Source of the DNA: Streptomyces spirodelae
GTDB lineage: Bacteria; Actinomycetota; Actinomycetes; Streptomycetales; Streptomycetaceae
NCBI RefSeq assembly: GCF_017676385.1
Contig: NZ_JAFFZN010000002.1
Location: 310,001-374,000 of the forward strand
Direction: 5' to 3'
Length of the DNA: 64,000 bases
In this document: piece by piece, positions 56,328 through 64,000 of the stretch
How the letters are laid out: each line of letters starts with the position of its first letter
Position numbering within the stretch: the first letter of the stretch is position 1
Notes under the pieces: generated by a model
What the model was told of the DNA's origin: nothing
The model's input: the letters and a program-made list of their open reading frames with translations, nothing else
The model's database searches: none
Made by a program: the position numbers and the translations under genes

Positions 56328-57377
56328 ATGGCGCGCGCGTACACGTCGGAGGCCGCGTACAGCGAGAACGGCGGCGAACGACAGGGACTGTGGTCCCGCT
56401 ACACCGGCAACCGCTCCCGCGGCGGCTTCGCGGGGTGGTCGGGGCCGGGCAAATGGCGGCGGGGGATGCTGCTCGCGGCGCTGGCCCTGCTGCTGGGGCT
56501 GGCCTTCTTCCTGCACGCCGAGGTCCCCAACGCCATCGGTAACCTCGGCTCGCTGTGGGAGACGTTCCTGCCCTGGGGCGGACTGCTGATCGTCGTCCTG
56601 CTCGTCGCCGCCGTGCTGCGCCGCTCGGCGACGGCGCTGGTCGCACTGCTGGTGCCGACGCTGATGTGGGTGAACCTGTTCGGCGGCCCGTTCAACGACA
56701 AGACCGGCAGCGGCCCGGCCGACCTCACGGTCGTCACCCACAACGTCAACGCGGACAACGCCGACCCCCGGGGCACCGCCAAGTCACTGGCCGGCTCGGG
56801 GGCCGACATCCTCGCGCTGGAGGAGGTCTCTCCGGCCCAGGCCGCCTCCTACCGGTCCGAACTCGGCAGGACATACCGGTTCCACAAGCTCACCGGCACG
56901 GTCGGGATCTGGTCCAAGTACCCGATGAGCGACATCAGGACCGTCGACATCAAGATGGGCTGGCCGCGTGCCATGCGTGCCACGGTTCGCACCCCCAAGG
57001 GCGAGGTCGCCGTGTACGCCGCGCATCTGCCCTCGGTACGGGTGCAGTTCCGCTCCGGCTTCACGGCCGGGAAGCGGGACGGCAGCGCCGAGGCGCTCGG
57101 TGAGGCGATCGCCCACGACCCGGCGGACAAGGTCCTGCTCCTCGGCGACCTCAACGGCACCATGAACGACCGCGCGCTGGCGCCCATCACCTCCCAGATG
57201 CGGTCCGCGCAGGGTGCGGCGGGCGACGGCTTCGGTTTCACCTGGCCCGCCTCGTTCCCGATGGCACGGATCGACCAGATCATGGTCAAGGGCGCCGACC
57301 CGGTCTCCGCGTGGACGCTGCCGGCGACCGACAGCGACCACCTCCCCATCGCTGCGAAGATCAACTTGACGGAGTAG
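56328..57377 (+). CDS. Membrane-anchored endonuclease/exonuclease/phosphatase family protein
   Basis: A 349-residue protein. A cytoplasmic N-terminus (about 45 residues) is followed by three hydrophobic segments (LLAALALLLGLAFFL, WGGLLIVVLLVAAVL, ATALVALLVPTLMWVNLF), then an extracytoplasmic EEP domain. The domain shows DLTVVTHNVNADNAD, the metal Glu in ILALEEVSPAQ, the Asp/Asn pair LLLGDLNGTMND and the terminal DSDHLPIAAKI with catalytic Asp-His. It could be an outward-facing nuclease, phosphodiesterase or sphingomyelinase-like enzyme. It has no operon partners. The ATG at 56328 is well placed. Confidence 0.88.
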   Translation: MARAYTSEAAYSENGGERQGLWSRYTGNRSRGGFAGWSGPGKWRRGMLLAALALLLGLAFFLHAEVPNAIGNLGSLWETFLPWGGLLIVVLLVAAVLRRSATALVALLVPTLMWVNLFGGPFNDKTGSGPADLTVVTHNVNADNADPRGTAKSLAGSGADILALEEVSPAQAASYRSELGRTYRFHKLTGTVGIWSKYPMSDIRTVDIKMGWPRAMRATVRTPKGEVAVYAAHLPSVRVQFRSGFTAGKRDGSAEALGEAIAHDPADKVLLLGDLNGTMNDRALAPITSQMRSAQGAAGDGFGFTWPASFPMARIDQIMVKGADPVSAWTLPATDSDHLPIAAKINLTE

Positions 57378-57420
57378 GGGCACGGCCGGGGGCAGCTCCG
57401 TACCGCCAGGCCGACCGGGT

Positions 57421-57457
57421 TTCCACGGCCCTTAACGTCGCGTTTTGCGCCGTGGAA
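57421..57457. repeat. Inverted repeat downstream of EEP gene
   Basis: TTCCACGGC (57421-57429) and GCCGTGGAA (57449-57457), perfect 9-base arms with a 19-base loop. It lies between the EEP stop and the next MFS gene. It may be a weak terminator or protein-binding dyad. Confidence 0.5.
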
Positions 57458-57519
57458 CATCTGGCTGCGAGACTTTGTTGCAGTCCCAAACATAGGCCCG
57501 CACCGGCGGGTGCTCAGCA

Positions 57520-57535
57520 ATGTAATCGGTTACAT
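57520..57535. promoter_or_regulatory. Operator-like dyad before MFS gene
   Basis: ATGTAA-TCGG-TTACAT, a perfect 16-bp dyad 29 bases before ATG 57565. The size suits a TetR/GntR-type regulator; no regulator gene is adjacent. Confidence 0.6.
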
Positions 57536-57564
57536 CACTCCTGACGCGTAAGAAAGGTCTGCGC

Positions 57565-58764
57565 ATGCCTCTGGCTCTGCTCGCACTCGCCGTGGGCGCC
57601 TTCGGTATCGGCACCACCGAGTTCGTGATGATGGGCCTGCTGCCGAACGTCGCCGACGATCTCGGCACATCCGTTCCGACCGCGGGATACCTGGTTTCGG
57701 CCTACGCCCTCGGGGTCGTGCTCGGAGCCCCCCTGCTGACCACCCTCGGCGCCCGCGTCCCACGCAAGCTGATGCTGCTGCTGTTGATGGGTCTGTTCAC
57801 CCTCGGCAACCTCGCCTCCGCTCTCGCTCCCGGGTTCGGCACCCTGCTGGCGGGCCGGGTGCTGGCGGGGCTGCCGCACGGCGCGTTCTTCGGTGTCGGC
57901 GCCGTGGTCGCGGCCCGGCTGGTGCGCGAGGGCCGTGCGGCCCGCGCCGTTGCCACGATGTTCCTGGGGCTGACCGTCGCCAACATCGTCGGCGTACCCG
58001 GCGGCACCGCGCTGGGCCAGCAGCTCGGCTGGCGCGCCACCTTCGTGGTCGTCACCCTCATCGGCCTGGCCGCCATGACGGCGCTCGCGCTGCTGGTGCC
58101 CCGGATGCCTCTGGAGCACCAGGGCGGCGTACGCCACGAACTGCGCGCCCTGGGCAACCGCCAGGTCGTCCTCGGGCTGCTGACCGCCGTGTTCGGCTTC
58201 GGTGGCGTCTTCGCCGTCTACAGCTACCTCGCCTCGATGATGACCGAGGTCACCGGGCTCGCCGAGACCTCGGTGACCTGGGTGCTCGCCCTCTTCGGCA
58301 TCGGCATGACGCTGGGCACCCTGGTCGCCGGACCGCTCACCGACCGGGCCCCGCGCCGCACCCTGTACGCGGCACTGGGGCTGATGGCCGCGCTGATGGT
58401 CACCTTCCACTTCGCGGCGCCCGTGAAGTGGGCCGCACTGACGCTGGTGGGGCTGCTGGGAGCCGTGGGCTTCCTGATCACCACGCCGATCCAGATGCTG
58501 GTGATGCGGGCCGCCGCGCAGGCGCCCACCATCGCCTCGGCCTCCAACCACTCCGCGTTCAACCTCGCCAACGCGGGCGGGGCCTGGCTCGGCGGTGTCG
58601 TCATCGCCGCCGGCTGGGGCTGGATGTCCCCCACCCTGGTCGGCGCGGCCCTCGCCCTGGCCGGGCTCGCCATCGCCGTGACGGCGGGGATGCTCGACCG
58701 CGGCGACTCGCGGGTGGTGGCCCGGGCGAGCGACGTCCCGGTGGGGGCCCCTTCCGCGCACTAG
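57565..58764 (+). CDS. MFS transporter, DHA1 (AraJ/CmlA-like)
   Basis: A 399-residue, 12-helix MFS exporter of the DHA1 group. The opening LALLALAVGAFGIGTTEFVMMGLLPNVADDLG (with the E of the first helix) and YLVSAYALGVVLGAPLLTTLGARVPRKLMLLLLM (motif A region) are hallmarks of AraJ, CmlA and PbuE proteins, which export sugars, chloramphenicol or purine analogues. The GVGAVVAARLVREGRAARAVATMFLGLTVANIVGVPGG stretch is also typical. The ATG at 57565 follows AGAAAGG. The gene appears alone, with its own dyad operator. Confidence 0.92.
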   Translation: MPLALLALAVGAFGIGTTEFVMMGLLPNVADDLGTSVPTAGYLVSAYALGVVLGAPLLTTLGARVPRKLMLLLLMGLFTLGNLASALAPGFGTLLAGRVLAGLPHGAFFGVGAVVAARLVREGRAARAVATMFLGLTVANIVGVPGGTALGQQLGWRATFVVVTLIGLAAMTALALLVPRMPLEHQGGVRHELRALGNRQVVLGLLTAVFGFGGVFAVYSYLASMMTEVTGLAETSVTWVLALFGIGMTLGTLVAGPLTDRAPRRTLYAALGLMAALMVTFHFAAPVKWAALTLVGLLGAVGFLITTPIQMLVMRAAAQAPTIASASNHSAFNLANAGGAWLGGVVIAAGWGWMSPTLVGAALALAGLAIAVTAGMLDRGDSRVVARASDVPVGAPSAH

Positions 58765-58840
58765 GACGCGCCCTGCGGGCACCCCGCGGGCAGGCCCCGA
58801 CCCACTCCGTGCCGCCCTGCTCGCAGCCCGCAGGGGACCG

Positions 58841-60592
58841 TCAGCCCTCGCGCCAGAGGCTGGTGATCGGCAGCCGGCGGTCCTTGCCGAAGCCCTTGGG
58901 GGAGATCTTGGTGCCCGGAGGGTACTGACGGCGCTTGTACTCGGCGCGGTCCGTCATCCGCAGCACCCGGGTCACGGTCTGCGCGTCGAAGCCCGCCGCC
59001 ACGATGGCGGCCGCGCCCTGGTCGCCGTCCACGTACCGCTTCAGGATGCGGTCGAGGACCCCGTAGTCGGGCAGCGAGTCGGTGTCCACCTGGCCGGGCG
59101 CCAGCTCGGCGCTGGGCGGCTTGGTGATGGAGCGCTCGGGGATGGGCGGGGTCTCGCCGCGCTCCTCGGCGGCGCGGTTGCGCCACTTGGCGAGGCGGAA
59201 GACGTTCGTCTTGTAGACGTCCTTGATCGGCCCGTAGGCGCCCACCGCGTCGCCGTACAGCGTCGAATAGCCCACCGCCAGCTCGGACTTGTTGCCCGGT
59301 GCGAGCACGATGTGGCCCTCCTGGTTGGAGACGGCCATCAGCAGCGTGCCGCGCAGCCGTGCCTGGAGGTTCTCCTCGGCGAGCCCGGTGAGGGCGAGAG
59401 AGTCCATGTACGCGGCGAACATCGGCTCGATCCCGACGGTGCGGAAGTTGAGCCCGGTGCGCTCCGCCAGCTCGGCGGCGTCCTCCTTGGAGTGCTCCGA
59501 GGAGTAACGCGAGGGCATCGAGATGCCGTACACGTTCCCGGCCCCGACCGCGTCGCAGGCGATCGAGGCCGTCAGCGCCGAGTCGATGCCGCCGGACAGT
59601 CCGATCAGCACCGAGCGGAAGCCGTTCTTGGCCGCATACGCGCGCAGCCCGACGACCAGCGCGTGGTAGATCTCCTCGTCGTCGTCCATCCGCGGTGCCT
59701 CGCCGCCGGTGCGCTCCGCCGGGTAGGCGGGCAGCGGCTCGGACGAGATGACGCGGTGATCCACACGCAGCCCGTCGTCCACGGTCCCCGAAGGAGCCGC
59801 CGGGGCGGCGGCGGGCAGCTCCAGGTCGAGGACCAGGCAGCTCTCCTCGAACTGCGGGGCCCGTGCCAGCACCTCTCCTTCGACGCCGACGACGATCGAG
59901 TCGCCGTCGAAGACCAGCTCGTCCTGGCCGCCGATCTCCGCGAGATACGCCGTGGTGCACCCGGCCTCCTGCGCGCGCTTGCGCACCAGCTCGAGCCGGG
60001 TGTCGTCCTTGTCCCGCTCGTAGGGGGAGGCGTTGACCGAGAGCAGCAGCCCGGCGCCCACGGTGCGTGCTGCCGGGACCCGGCCGCCCTCCTGCCACAG
60101 GTCCTCACAGATGGCGAGTGCCACATCGACGCCGTGCACCCGGATCACCGGCATGGTGTCGCCGGGCACGAAGTAGCGGAACTCGTCGAAGACGCCGTAG
60201 TTGGGCAGGTGGTGCTTGGCGAAGGTCAGCACGATCCCGCCGCGGTGCAGCACGGCCGCCGCGTTCTGCGGGGCTCCGGCGGGCTGGCCGTAGCGGGGCT
60301 GCACCTGTGCGCAGCGGTCCAGGTAGCCGACGACGACGGGTACCTCGCCCAGCCCCTCGTCGGCCAGCCGCACGGCGAGGTCCCGTACGGCGGTGCGGCT
60401 CGCCTCGACGAACGAGCGCCGCAGCGCCAGGTCCTCGACCGGGTAGCCGGTCAGCATCATCTCCGGGAACGCGATCAGATGCGCCCCCTGTTCGACGGAG
60501 TTCCGGGTCCACTGGACGACGGAGGCGGCGTTCCCCTCCAGATCGCCGACGGTGGAATCGACCTGGTTCAGCGCGAGACGTAGTTGAGGCAC
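58841..60592 (-). CDS. nadE: Glutamine-dependent NAD+ synthetase
   Basis: A 583-residue two-domain enzyme that amidates nicotinic acid adenine dinucleotide to NAD+. Residues about 1-270 are a nitrilase-type glutaminase with Glu (IAFPEMMLTGYP), Lys (AKHHLPNYGVFDE) and Cys (VDVALAICEDLW). Residues about 300-583 are the synthetase with the ATP PP-loop LIGLSGGIDSALTASI, GISMPSRYSSEHSKEDAAELAERTG, GNKSELAVGYSTLYGDAVGAY and the C-terminal YKRRQYPPGTKISPKGFGKDRRLPI. The GTG at 60590-60592 begins the conserved QLRLALNQVDSTVGDLEGN. Confidence 0.96.
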   Translation of the reverse strand: MPQLRLALNQVDSTVGDLEGNAASVVQWTRNSVEQGAHLIAFPEMMLTGYPVEDLALRRSFVEASRTAVRDLAVRLADEGLGEVPVVVGYLDRCAQVQPRYGQPAGAPQNAAAVLHRGGIVLTFAKHHLPNYGVFDEFRYFVPGDTMPVIRVHGVDVALAICEDLWQEGGRVPAARTVGAGLLLSVNASPYERDKDDTRLELVRKRAQEAGCTTAYLAEIGGQDELVFDGDSIVVGVEGEVLARAPQFEESCLVLDLELPAAAPAAPSGTVDDGLRVDHRVISSEPLPAYPAERTGGEAPRMDDDEEIYHALVVGLRAYAAKNGFRSVLIGLSGGIDSALTASIACDAVGAGNVYGISMPSRYSSEHSKEDAAELAERTGLNFRTVGIEPMFAAYMDSLALTGLAEENLQARLRGTLLMAVSNQEGHIVLAPGNKSELAVGYSTLYGDAVGAYGPIKDVYKTNVFRLAKWRNRAAEERGETPPIPERSITKPPSAELAPGQVDTDSLPDYGVLDRILKRYVDGDQGAAAIVAAGFDAQTVTRVLRMTDRAEYKRRQYPPGTKISPKGFGKDRRLPITSLWREG

Positions 60593-60626
60593 GAGGCCGA
60601 GTGTAATCGTCGGGCTGACGTTATGG

Positions 60627-60654
60627 GCGGGGGAGGCCCTGAGACCTCCCCCGC
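60627..60654 (-). terminator. Strong hairpin after multicopper oxidase gene
   Basis: GCGGGGGAGG (60627-60636) pairs with CCTCCCCCGC (60645-60654) over an 8-base loop, 5 bases past the oxidase stop and before the NAD synthetase gene. It is a good terminator. Confidence 0.75.
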
Positions 60655-60658
60655 GCCA

Positions 60659-62266
60659 CTACTTACGGTAGCCGAGCACTGTCATCATGCCTGCCTGGCT
60701 GTGGTAGACGTTGTGGCAGTGGACCAGCCACAGGCCCGGGTTGTCGGCCTCGAAGTCCGCCTCCAGGGTCTTCCCCGGCAGCACGATCGCGGTGTCCTTG
60801 CGGGCTCCGCCGTCCGGCAGGGCGAAGGTGTGGCCGTGCAGGTGGAGCGGGTGCCACATCTCCGTCGTATTCACGAAGCGCAGCCGCACCCGCTCACCCG
60901 CTGTGACGGGGTGCCGCTGATCCGGGGTGTACTGCTTGCCGTTGAAGCCCCAGTCGTACGCGGCCATGGAACCCGTCAGCCGCAGCGTGACCGTGCGATC
61001 GGGCCGGCCGGGGGACAGCCGGGCCGACTCCGCCGCCTCGAGCTGCCCGGCGGTCAGCGGCCTGCCGCGCTCCAGCTCTTCAGGGCGGACGGAGGCCGCG
61101 GGCGCTGCGCCCGGCGCCGTGCGCAACATCGCCCGGGCTGTCGCCTTCTTGCCCTCGGCCAGCGCGGTGAGCGGGAAGACGCCGTCCTCGGCCGTGACGA
61201 GCACGTCGTAGCGCTCGCCCATGCCCAGCAGCAGTGCGTCGGTGTCCTTGTGCTCGACCGGGTAGCCGTCGGTGTGGGTGACGGTCATCCGGTGGCCGCC
61301 GAGCGCCACCCGGAAGGCCGTGTCCCCGCCCGCGTTGATGAAACGGATGCGGATACGGTCGCCCGGCTCGGCCCTGAACGTCTCGGGGTCCGTGGCGGTA
61401 CGCCCGTTCACCAGGTAGTAGGGGTACTGCACGTCGCCCGCGTCGCCGCCGAGCAGCTCGCTGGTGGCGCCCATCAGCACCCGGGAGGGGCCCTTGCCGG
61501 CCGGACGGCTCCCGCCCATGCCGTGCATGCCGTGCATGTCGTGGCCGCCGCCGTCGCTCTTGCCGTCGCTCTTGCCGCCCTCGCTGTTCTTGCCGCCGTG
61601 CCCTGCGCCGTGATCCATGCCCCGGCGCAGTTCGGCCAGGACGCCGTCCGGGCTGGAGCCATCGACGCCGTCCAACCAGTCGTCGAGGACGACCACCCAC
61701 TCCTTGTCGTACCGCAGCGGCTCCCTGGGGTCCTCCACGATCAGCGGCGCGTACAGCCCGCGGTCCCGCTGGCCGCCGGAGTGCGGATGGAACCAGTAGG
61801 TGCCCGGGTCCGGCACCGCGAAGCGGTAGGTGAAGTCGGCGCCCGGCCGGATCTCCCGCTGGGTGAGGCCGGGCACGCCGTCCATGTCGTTGCGGAGGGC
61901 GAGACCGTGCCAGTGCACCGAGGTGGGGGCCGAGAGGTGGTTGGCGAGAGTGACGTCGAGGGTGCCGCCCGCGCCGACGCGGATCTCCTTGCCGGGCACC
62001 CGGTCGCCGTACGCCCAGGTGGGGACCGTGCCCTCGGCCCCCAGTTCGAGGCGGGTGCGGGTGGCGGTGAGCCGGACCCGCTCGGTACGGCCCCGGGCGC
62101 GGCGGGCCTCGGCGGCGCGGACCTCGGGGCCGTCGGACTCGACATAGCCGGCGGGGGACTTGGCGTCGGAGCGCCGCGCGGTGTCCGAGCAGGCGGTCAG
62201 GAAACCGGCCCCGGCGAGCGCGGCGCCGGTGCCGAGCACGGCTCGTCGTGTGAAGTGGGAACGCAT
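60659..62266 (-). CDS. Multicopper oxidase (CueO/copper-resistance type)
   Basis: A 535-residue periplasm-side three-domain multicopper oxidase. The Tat-type signal (FTRRAVLGTGAALAGAGFLTAC) also carries a lipobox Cys. All copper sites are visible: HWHG, HPHSGG, HPLHLHGHTF and the type 1 motif HCHNVYHSQAGMM. A Met/His/Gly/Lys-rich insert between residues about 205 and 245 (DHGAGHGGK, HDMHGMHGMGG) looks like a copper-binding loop. It likely oxidises Cu(I) or phenolics. It is in a leftward pair with a DUF6153 gene, downstream of a CsoR-like operator. Confidence 0.93.
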   Translation of the reverse strand: MRSHFTRRAVLGTGAALAGAGFLTACSDTARRSDAKSPAGYVESDGPEVRAAEARRARGRTERVRLTATRTRLELGAEGTVPTWAYGDRVPGKEIRVGAGGTLDVTLANHLSAPTSVHWHGLALRNDMDGVPGLTQREIRPGADFTYRFAVPDPGTYWFHPHSGGQRDRGLYAPLIVEDPREPLRYDKEWVVVLDDWLDGVDGSSPDGVLAELRRGMDHGAGHGGKNSEGGKSDGKSDGGGHDMHGMHGMGGSRPAGKGPSRVLMGATSELLGGDAGDVQYPYYLVNGRTATDPETFRAEPGDRIRIRFINAGGDTAFRVALGGHRMTVTHTDGYPVEHKDTDALLLGMGERYDVLVTAEDGVFPLTALAEGKKATARAMLRTAPGAAPAASVRPEELERGRPLTAGQLEAAESARLSPGRPDRTVTLRLTGSMAAYDWGFNGKQYTPDQRHPVTAGERVRLRFVNTTEMWHPLHLHGHTFALPDGGARKDTAIVLPGKTLEADFEADNPGLWLVHCHNVYHSQAGMMTVLGYRK

Positions 62267-62327
62267 ATGTGTGCCTTTGGTGTTGTCGATGGTTGCGGTG
62301 CGGATGCGTCGCAGGGGCGCGGCCCTG

Positions 62328-62795
62328 TCAGGTCCGCAGGATCGACAACTGGGCGAGTCTCAGCGCTGTTCTCGGCGGCGGCAGCGGCCACAGCGCACGC
62401 AGTGTGCGGGAGCGGAACGGGGACAGGGCGGTGCCGCGTCCGCGCAGCGCCGGCCCGATGGCCGCGCCCAGCAGCGCGGCGGCCGTCCATATGCCCAGGA
62501 CGGCCAGGCAGACCGAGAGCGGGTCCCCCGCCGTGCCGTTGCCGTGGCCGTCGTCGTGCGCCGGGGGCGGCATCATGTGGTGGTGGGCGGGGGCGGGCGC
62601 GGCGGCCGTACTCGTGCCTGACGCCGTACCCGGACCGGATGCCGGTCCGTGGGAGAGGTGCGCTGCCGCGGGTGGTGCCGGCCCGGACGCCGTGTGGCCG
62701 AGCGTGTGCATGGTGACGAGCCCCAGCAGCAGCGTGGCGAGCAGCAGCGCGCGCACGCACCAGGTGGCGGTGGGGGTGCGCTCGCCCGTCAGCAT
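62328..62795 (-). CDS. DUF6153 family copper-locus protein
   Basis: A 155-residue protein with an N-terminal membrane segment or signal anchor (WCVRALLLATLLLGLVTMHTL), a His/Met/Pro/Gly-rich middle (PAPAHHHMMPPPAHDDGHGNG) and a second hydrophobic segment (PLSVCLAVLGIWTAAALLGAAI). The layout matches the DUF6153 family, found beside copper oxidases in Streptomyces. The His/Met-rich loop suggests copper buffering on the outer face of the membrane. Start ATG 62793-62795, probably on a leaderless mRNA. It is first of a two-gene copper operon (61-base gap to the oxidase). Confidence 0.75.
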   Translation of the reverse strand: MLTGERTPTATWCVRALLLATLLLGLVTMHTLGHTASGPAPPAAAHLSHGPASGPGTASGTSTAAAPAPAHHHMMPPPAHDDGHGNGTAGDPLSVCLAVLGIWTAAALLGAAIGPALRGRGTALSPFRSRTLRALWPLPPPRTALRLAQLSILRT

Positions 62796-62801
62796 GGGAT
62801 C

Positions 62802-62829
62802 ACCCTAACCCGATGCCCACCGGGGGTAT
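62802..62829 (-). promoter_or_regulatory. CsoR-like copper operator and leaderless promoter
   Basis: On the minus strand ATACCCCCGGTGGGCAT (62829-62813) is a near-palindrome resembling CsoR sites (TACCCC/GGGGTA). TAGGGT (62807-62802) is a -10-like hexamer 6 bases before the ATG at 62795. This fits copper-induced transcription of the operon. Confidence 0.6.
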
Positions 62830-62927
62830 GCCGTGGGTCGGTTCGCGGCGCTCCGGGGGATTTGACCGGTGGTCTGGCGACGTTCGGTCATTGACGTGAA
62901 CTCGCCACCGTGCACAGGATGCGCACC

Positions 62928-63986
62928 ATGTTGGAGGCTCTTGATCTCGACCCCGTCCAGCAGCAGGTCTACGAGGCGTTGGTGGACGGTGCCGTGACCG
63001 TCGATGAGCTGCGGACCGCCGCCGGGGTGAGTGCCGCCCGGGTGCGGGCGGCGCTGGCCTCCCTGGAGAAGCTCAACCTGGTGGGACGCTTCTCGGCGGA
63101 CGGGGGTGGCAAGGGTGCCGAGCGCTATCTGCCCGTGGCGCCCGAGATCGCCTTCGAGTCGCTGCTGCTGGCCCGCGAGGAGGAGATCCACCGCACGCGC
63201 CGGCACATCCAGCATCTGGCGGCACGGTTCCGGGCGCACACGGCCGGGCGCGACCCGCTGGAGCTGGTGGAGATCGTGACGGGACGCGCTGCCGTCATCC
63301 GCCAGGTCGACCAGCTCCAGCGCAGCGCACGCGGCGAGATACGGGGCATCGACCGGCCGCCGTACGCCAACAGCGACCCCGACCGCCTCGACCCGAAGAC
63401 GGGCATGATGCCGGTGCAGGCGCAGATGATGCGGCGCGGGGTCAGATACCGGGTGATCTACGACACCGAGGGGCTCACCACCTCGCACCGGTTCGACACC
63501 GACATCGGCGCCGCCGCCGAACTGGGCGAGGACGCACGGGTGATGGCGGACACCCCGACGAAGATGCTGATCGCCGACGACCGCATCGCACTGATCCCGC
63601 TGCGCGCCGCGCCGAACGAGCTGGCCAGCAGCGTCGTCGTCCACCCCTCCGGGCTGCTGGAAGTGCTGTGCGAGTTCTTCGAGGTGCTGTGGGGCAGGGC
63701 GCTGCCGATCTCGGAGTACCTCTCGGGCCGCCATCCGGGCGCTCCCGACGGGCCGAGTCCGCAGGAGGCCAAGCTGCTGGCGCTGCTGACGACCGGGATG
63801 ACCGACCAGGTGATGGCCCGCCAGCTCGGCGTCAGCTACCGGACCTTCCAGCGGCGGCTGCACGGGCTGATGGAGCGCCTGGGGGCGACGACCCGGTTCC
63901 AGCTGGGGGTGCGCGCGGCGAGTCTCGGCTGGCTTCCGCAGGCGCCTTCGAGCCCCGCCCGAACCGCTAGGAATGGCCCGCAGTAA
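62928..63986 (+). CDS. TrmB/LuxR-type helix-turn-helix regulator
   Basis: A 352-residue regulator. An N-terminal winged-helix like TrmB (DPVQQQVYEALVDGAVTVDELRTAAGVSAARVRAALASLEKLNLV) leads into a long coiled coil (SLLLAREEEIHRTRRHIQHLAARFRAH) and a PLD-like sensory part (MRRGVRYRVIYDTEGL, IADDRIALIPLRA, SSVVVHPSGLLEVLCEFFEVLWGRALPI). The C-terminus is a LuxR-type HTH (PQEAKLLALLTTGMTDQVMARQLGVSYRTFQRRLHGLMERLGATTRFQLG). Streptomyces has many such regulators, often of secondary metabolism. The ATG at 62928 with AGGA upstream is preferred to two codons further 5'. It is divergent from the copper operon. Its target is not visible. Confidence 0.85.
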   Translation: MLEALDLDPVQQQVYEALVDGAVTVDELRTAAGVSAARVRAALASLEKLNLVGRFSADGGGKGAERYLPVAPEIAFESLLLAREEEIHRTRRHIQHLAARFRAHTAGRDPLELVEIVTGRAAVIRQVDQLQRSARGEIRGIDRPPYANSDPDRLDPKTGMMPVQAQMMRRGVRYRVIYDTEGLTTSHRFDTDIGAAAELGEDARVMADTPTKMLIADDRIALIPLRAAPNELASSVVVHPSGLLEVLCEFFEVLWGRALPISEYLSGRHPGAPDGPSPQEAKLLALLTTGMTDQVMARQLGVSYRTFQRRLHGLMERLGATTRFQLGVRAASLGWLPQAPSSPARTARNGPQ

Positions 63987-64000
63987 GGCAATTGACCGTC

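Noticed and set aside
1..64000. tRNA, rRNA, transposase, integrase or att sites
   Set aside because: None could be recognised by reading; a tRNA could still be missed without a covariance search.

Overview
The window is high-G+C actinobacterial DNA, most likely from a Streptomyces or close relative. The evidence is dense GC-rich coding with many GTG and a few TTG starts, an F420:NADPH oxidoreductase, an AfsR/SARP-type regulator, a ferri-DtxR-type iron box, DUF6571/ESX-like proteins, and two copies of an intergenic hairpin repeat (core GGGGCGCGGGGANCTGCGCG) that I know from Streptomyces genomes. I found no rRNA, tRNA, CRISPR array, insertion sequence or phage gene. About 53 protein genes are called; one is cut by the left edge.

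Layout. 1-9.1 kb: exopolysaccharide/glycan region with a truncated membrane protein, GT4 and GT2 glycosyltransferases, a lipoprotein, a large secreted beta-propeller/FnIII/carbohydrate-binding protein, divergent gmd and fcl (GDP-L-fucose synthesis) and an undecaprenyl-phosphate glycosylphosphotransferase. 9.1-13.8 kb: SDR plus MerR regulator, then a divergon of a metallo-beta-lactamase-fold hydrolase against an AtzG-like subunit, an amidase and a TetR regulator. 13.8-17.7 kb: RtcB ligase, a decayed ESX-like two-gene remnant, iron-regulated heme oxygenase, methionine aminopeptidase. 17.7-26.7 kb: MFS exporter, then a sugar ABC-uptake operon (binding protein, two permeases, hydroxyacid dehydrogenase, DUF2264 protein) under a DeoR-LacI hybrid regulator with visible operators.

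26.8-33.4 kb is the most unusual locus. A 71-residue precursor has a textbook double-glycine leader and an acidic core with no Cys, Lys or Arg. It is followed by a hairpin, an HlyD-type adaptor, a C39 peptidase/ABC exporter and a second NHLM-type ABC protein with octapeptide repeats, and no modification enzyme is visible. 33.8-35.8 kb: intracellular-looking sialidase and SpoU methyltransferase. 35.9-39.4 kb: a visibly AT-richer island with an ESX-like protein, a large DUF6571-type protein and a lipoprotein; it resembles the intact form of the remnant at 15.2 kb.

39.5-46.6 kb: F420 reductase, lipoprotein, VOC protein/MFS pair around a perfect palindrome, S2P-type protease, EamA/LysR pair. 46.7-52.6 kb: a His-rich secreted protein, a large SARP-BTAD-ATPase-TPR regulator, and a convergent DrrAB-like ABC exporter whose promoter carries four heptamers at exact 11-bp spacing, the pattern SARP proteins bind. 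52.7-64 kb: panB, an MFS/TetR resistance operon with a 31-bp operator, an endonuclease/exonuclease/phosphatase-family protein, another MFS, NAD synthetase, a copper operon (DUF6153 protein and multicopper oxidase) with a CsoR-like site, and a TrmB/LuxR-type regulator.

All assignments rest on reading motifs, gene order and promoter sequences; no database search was run.
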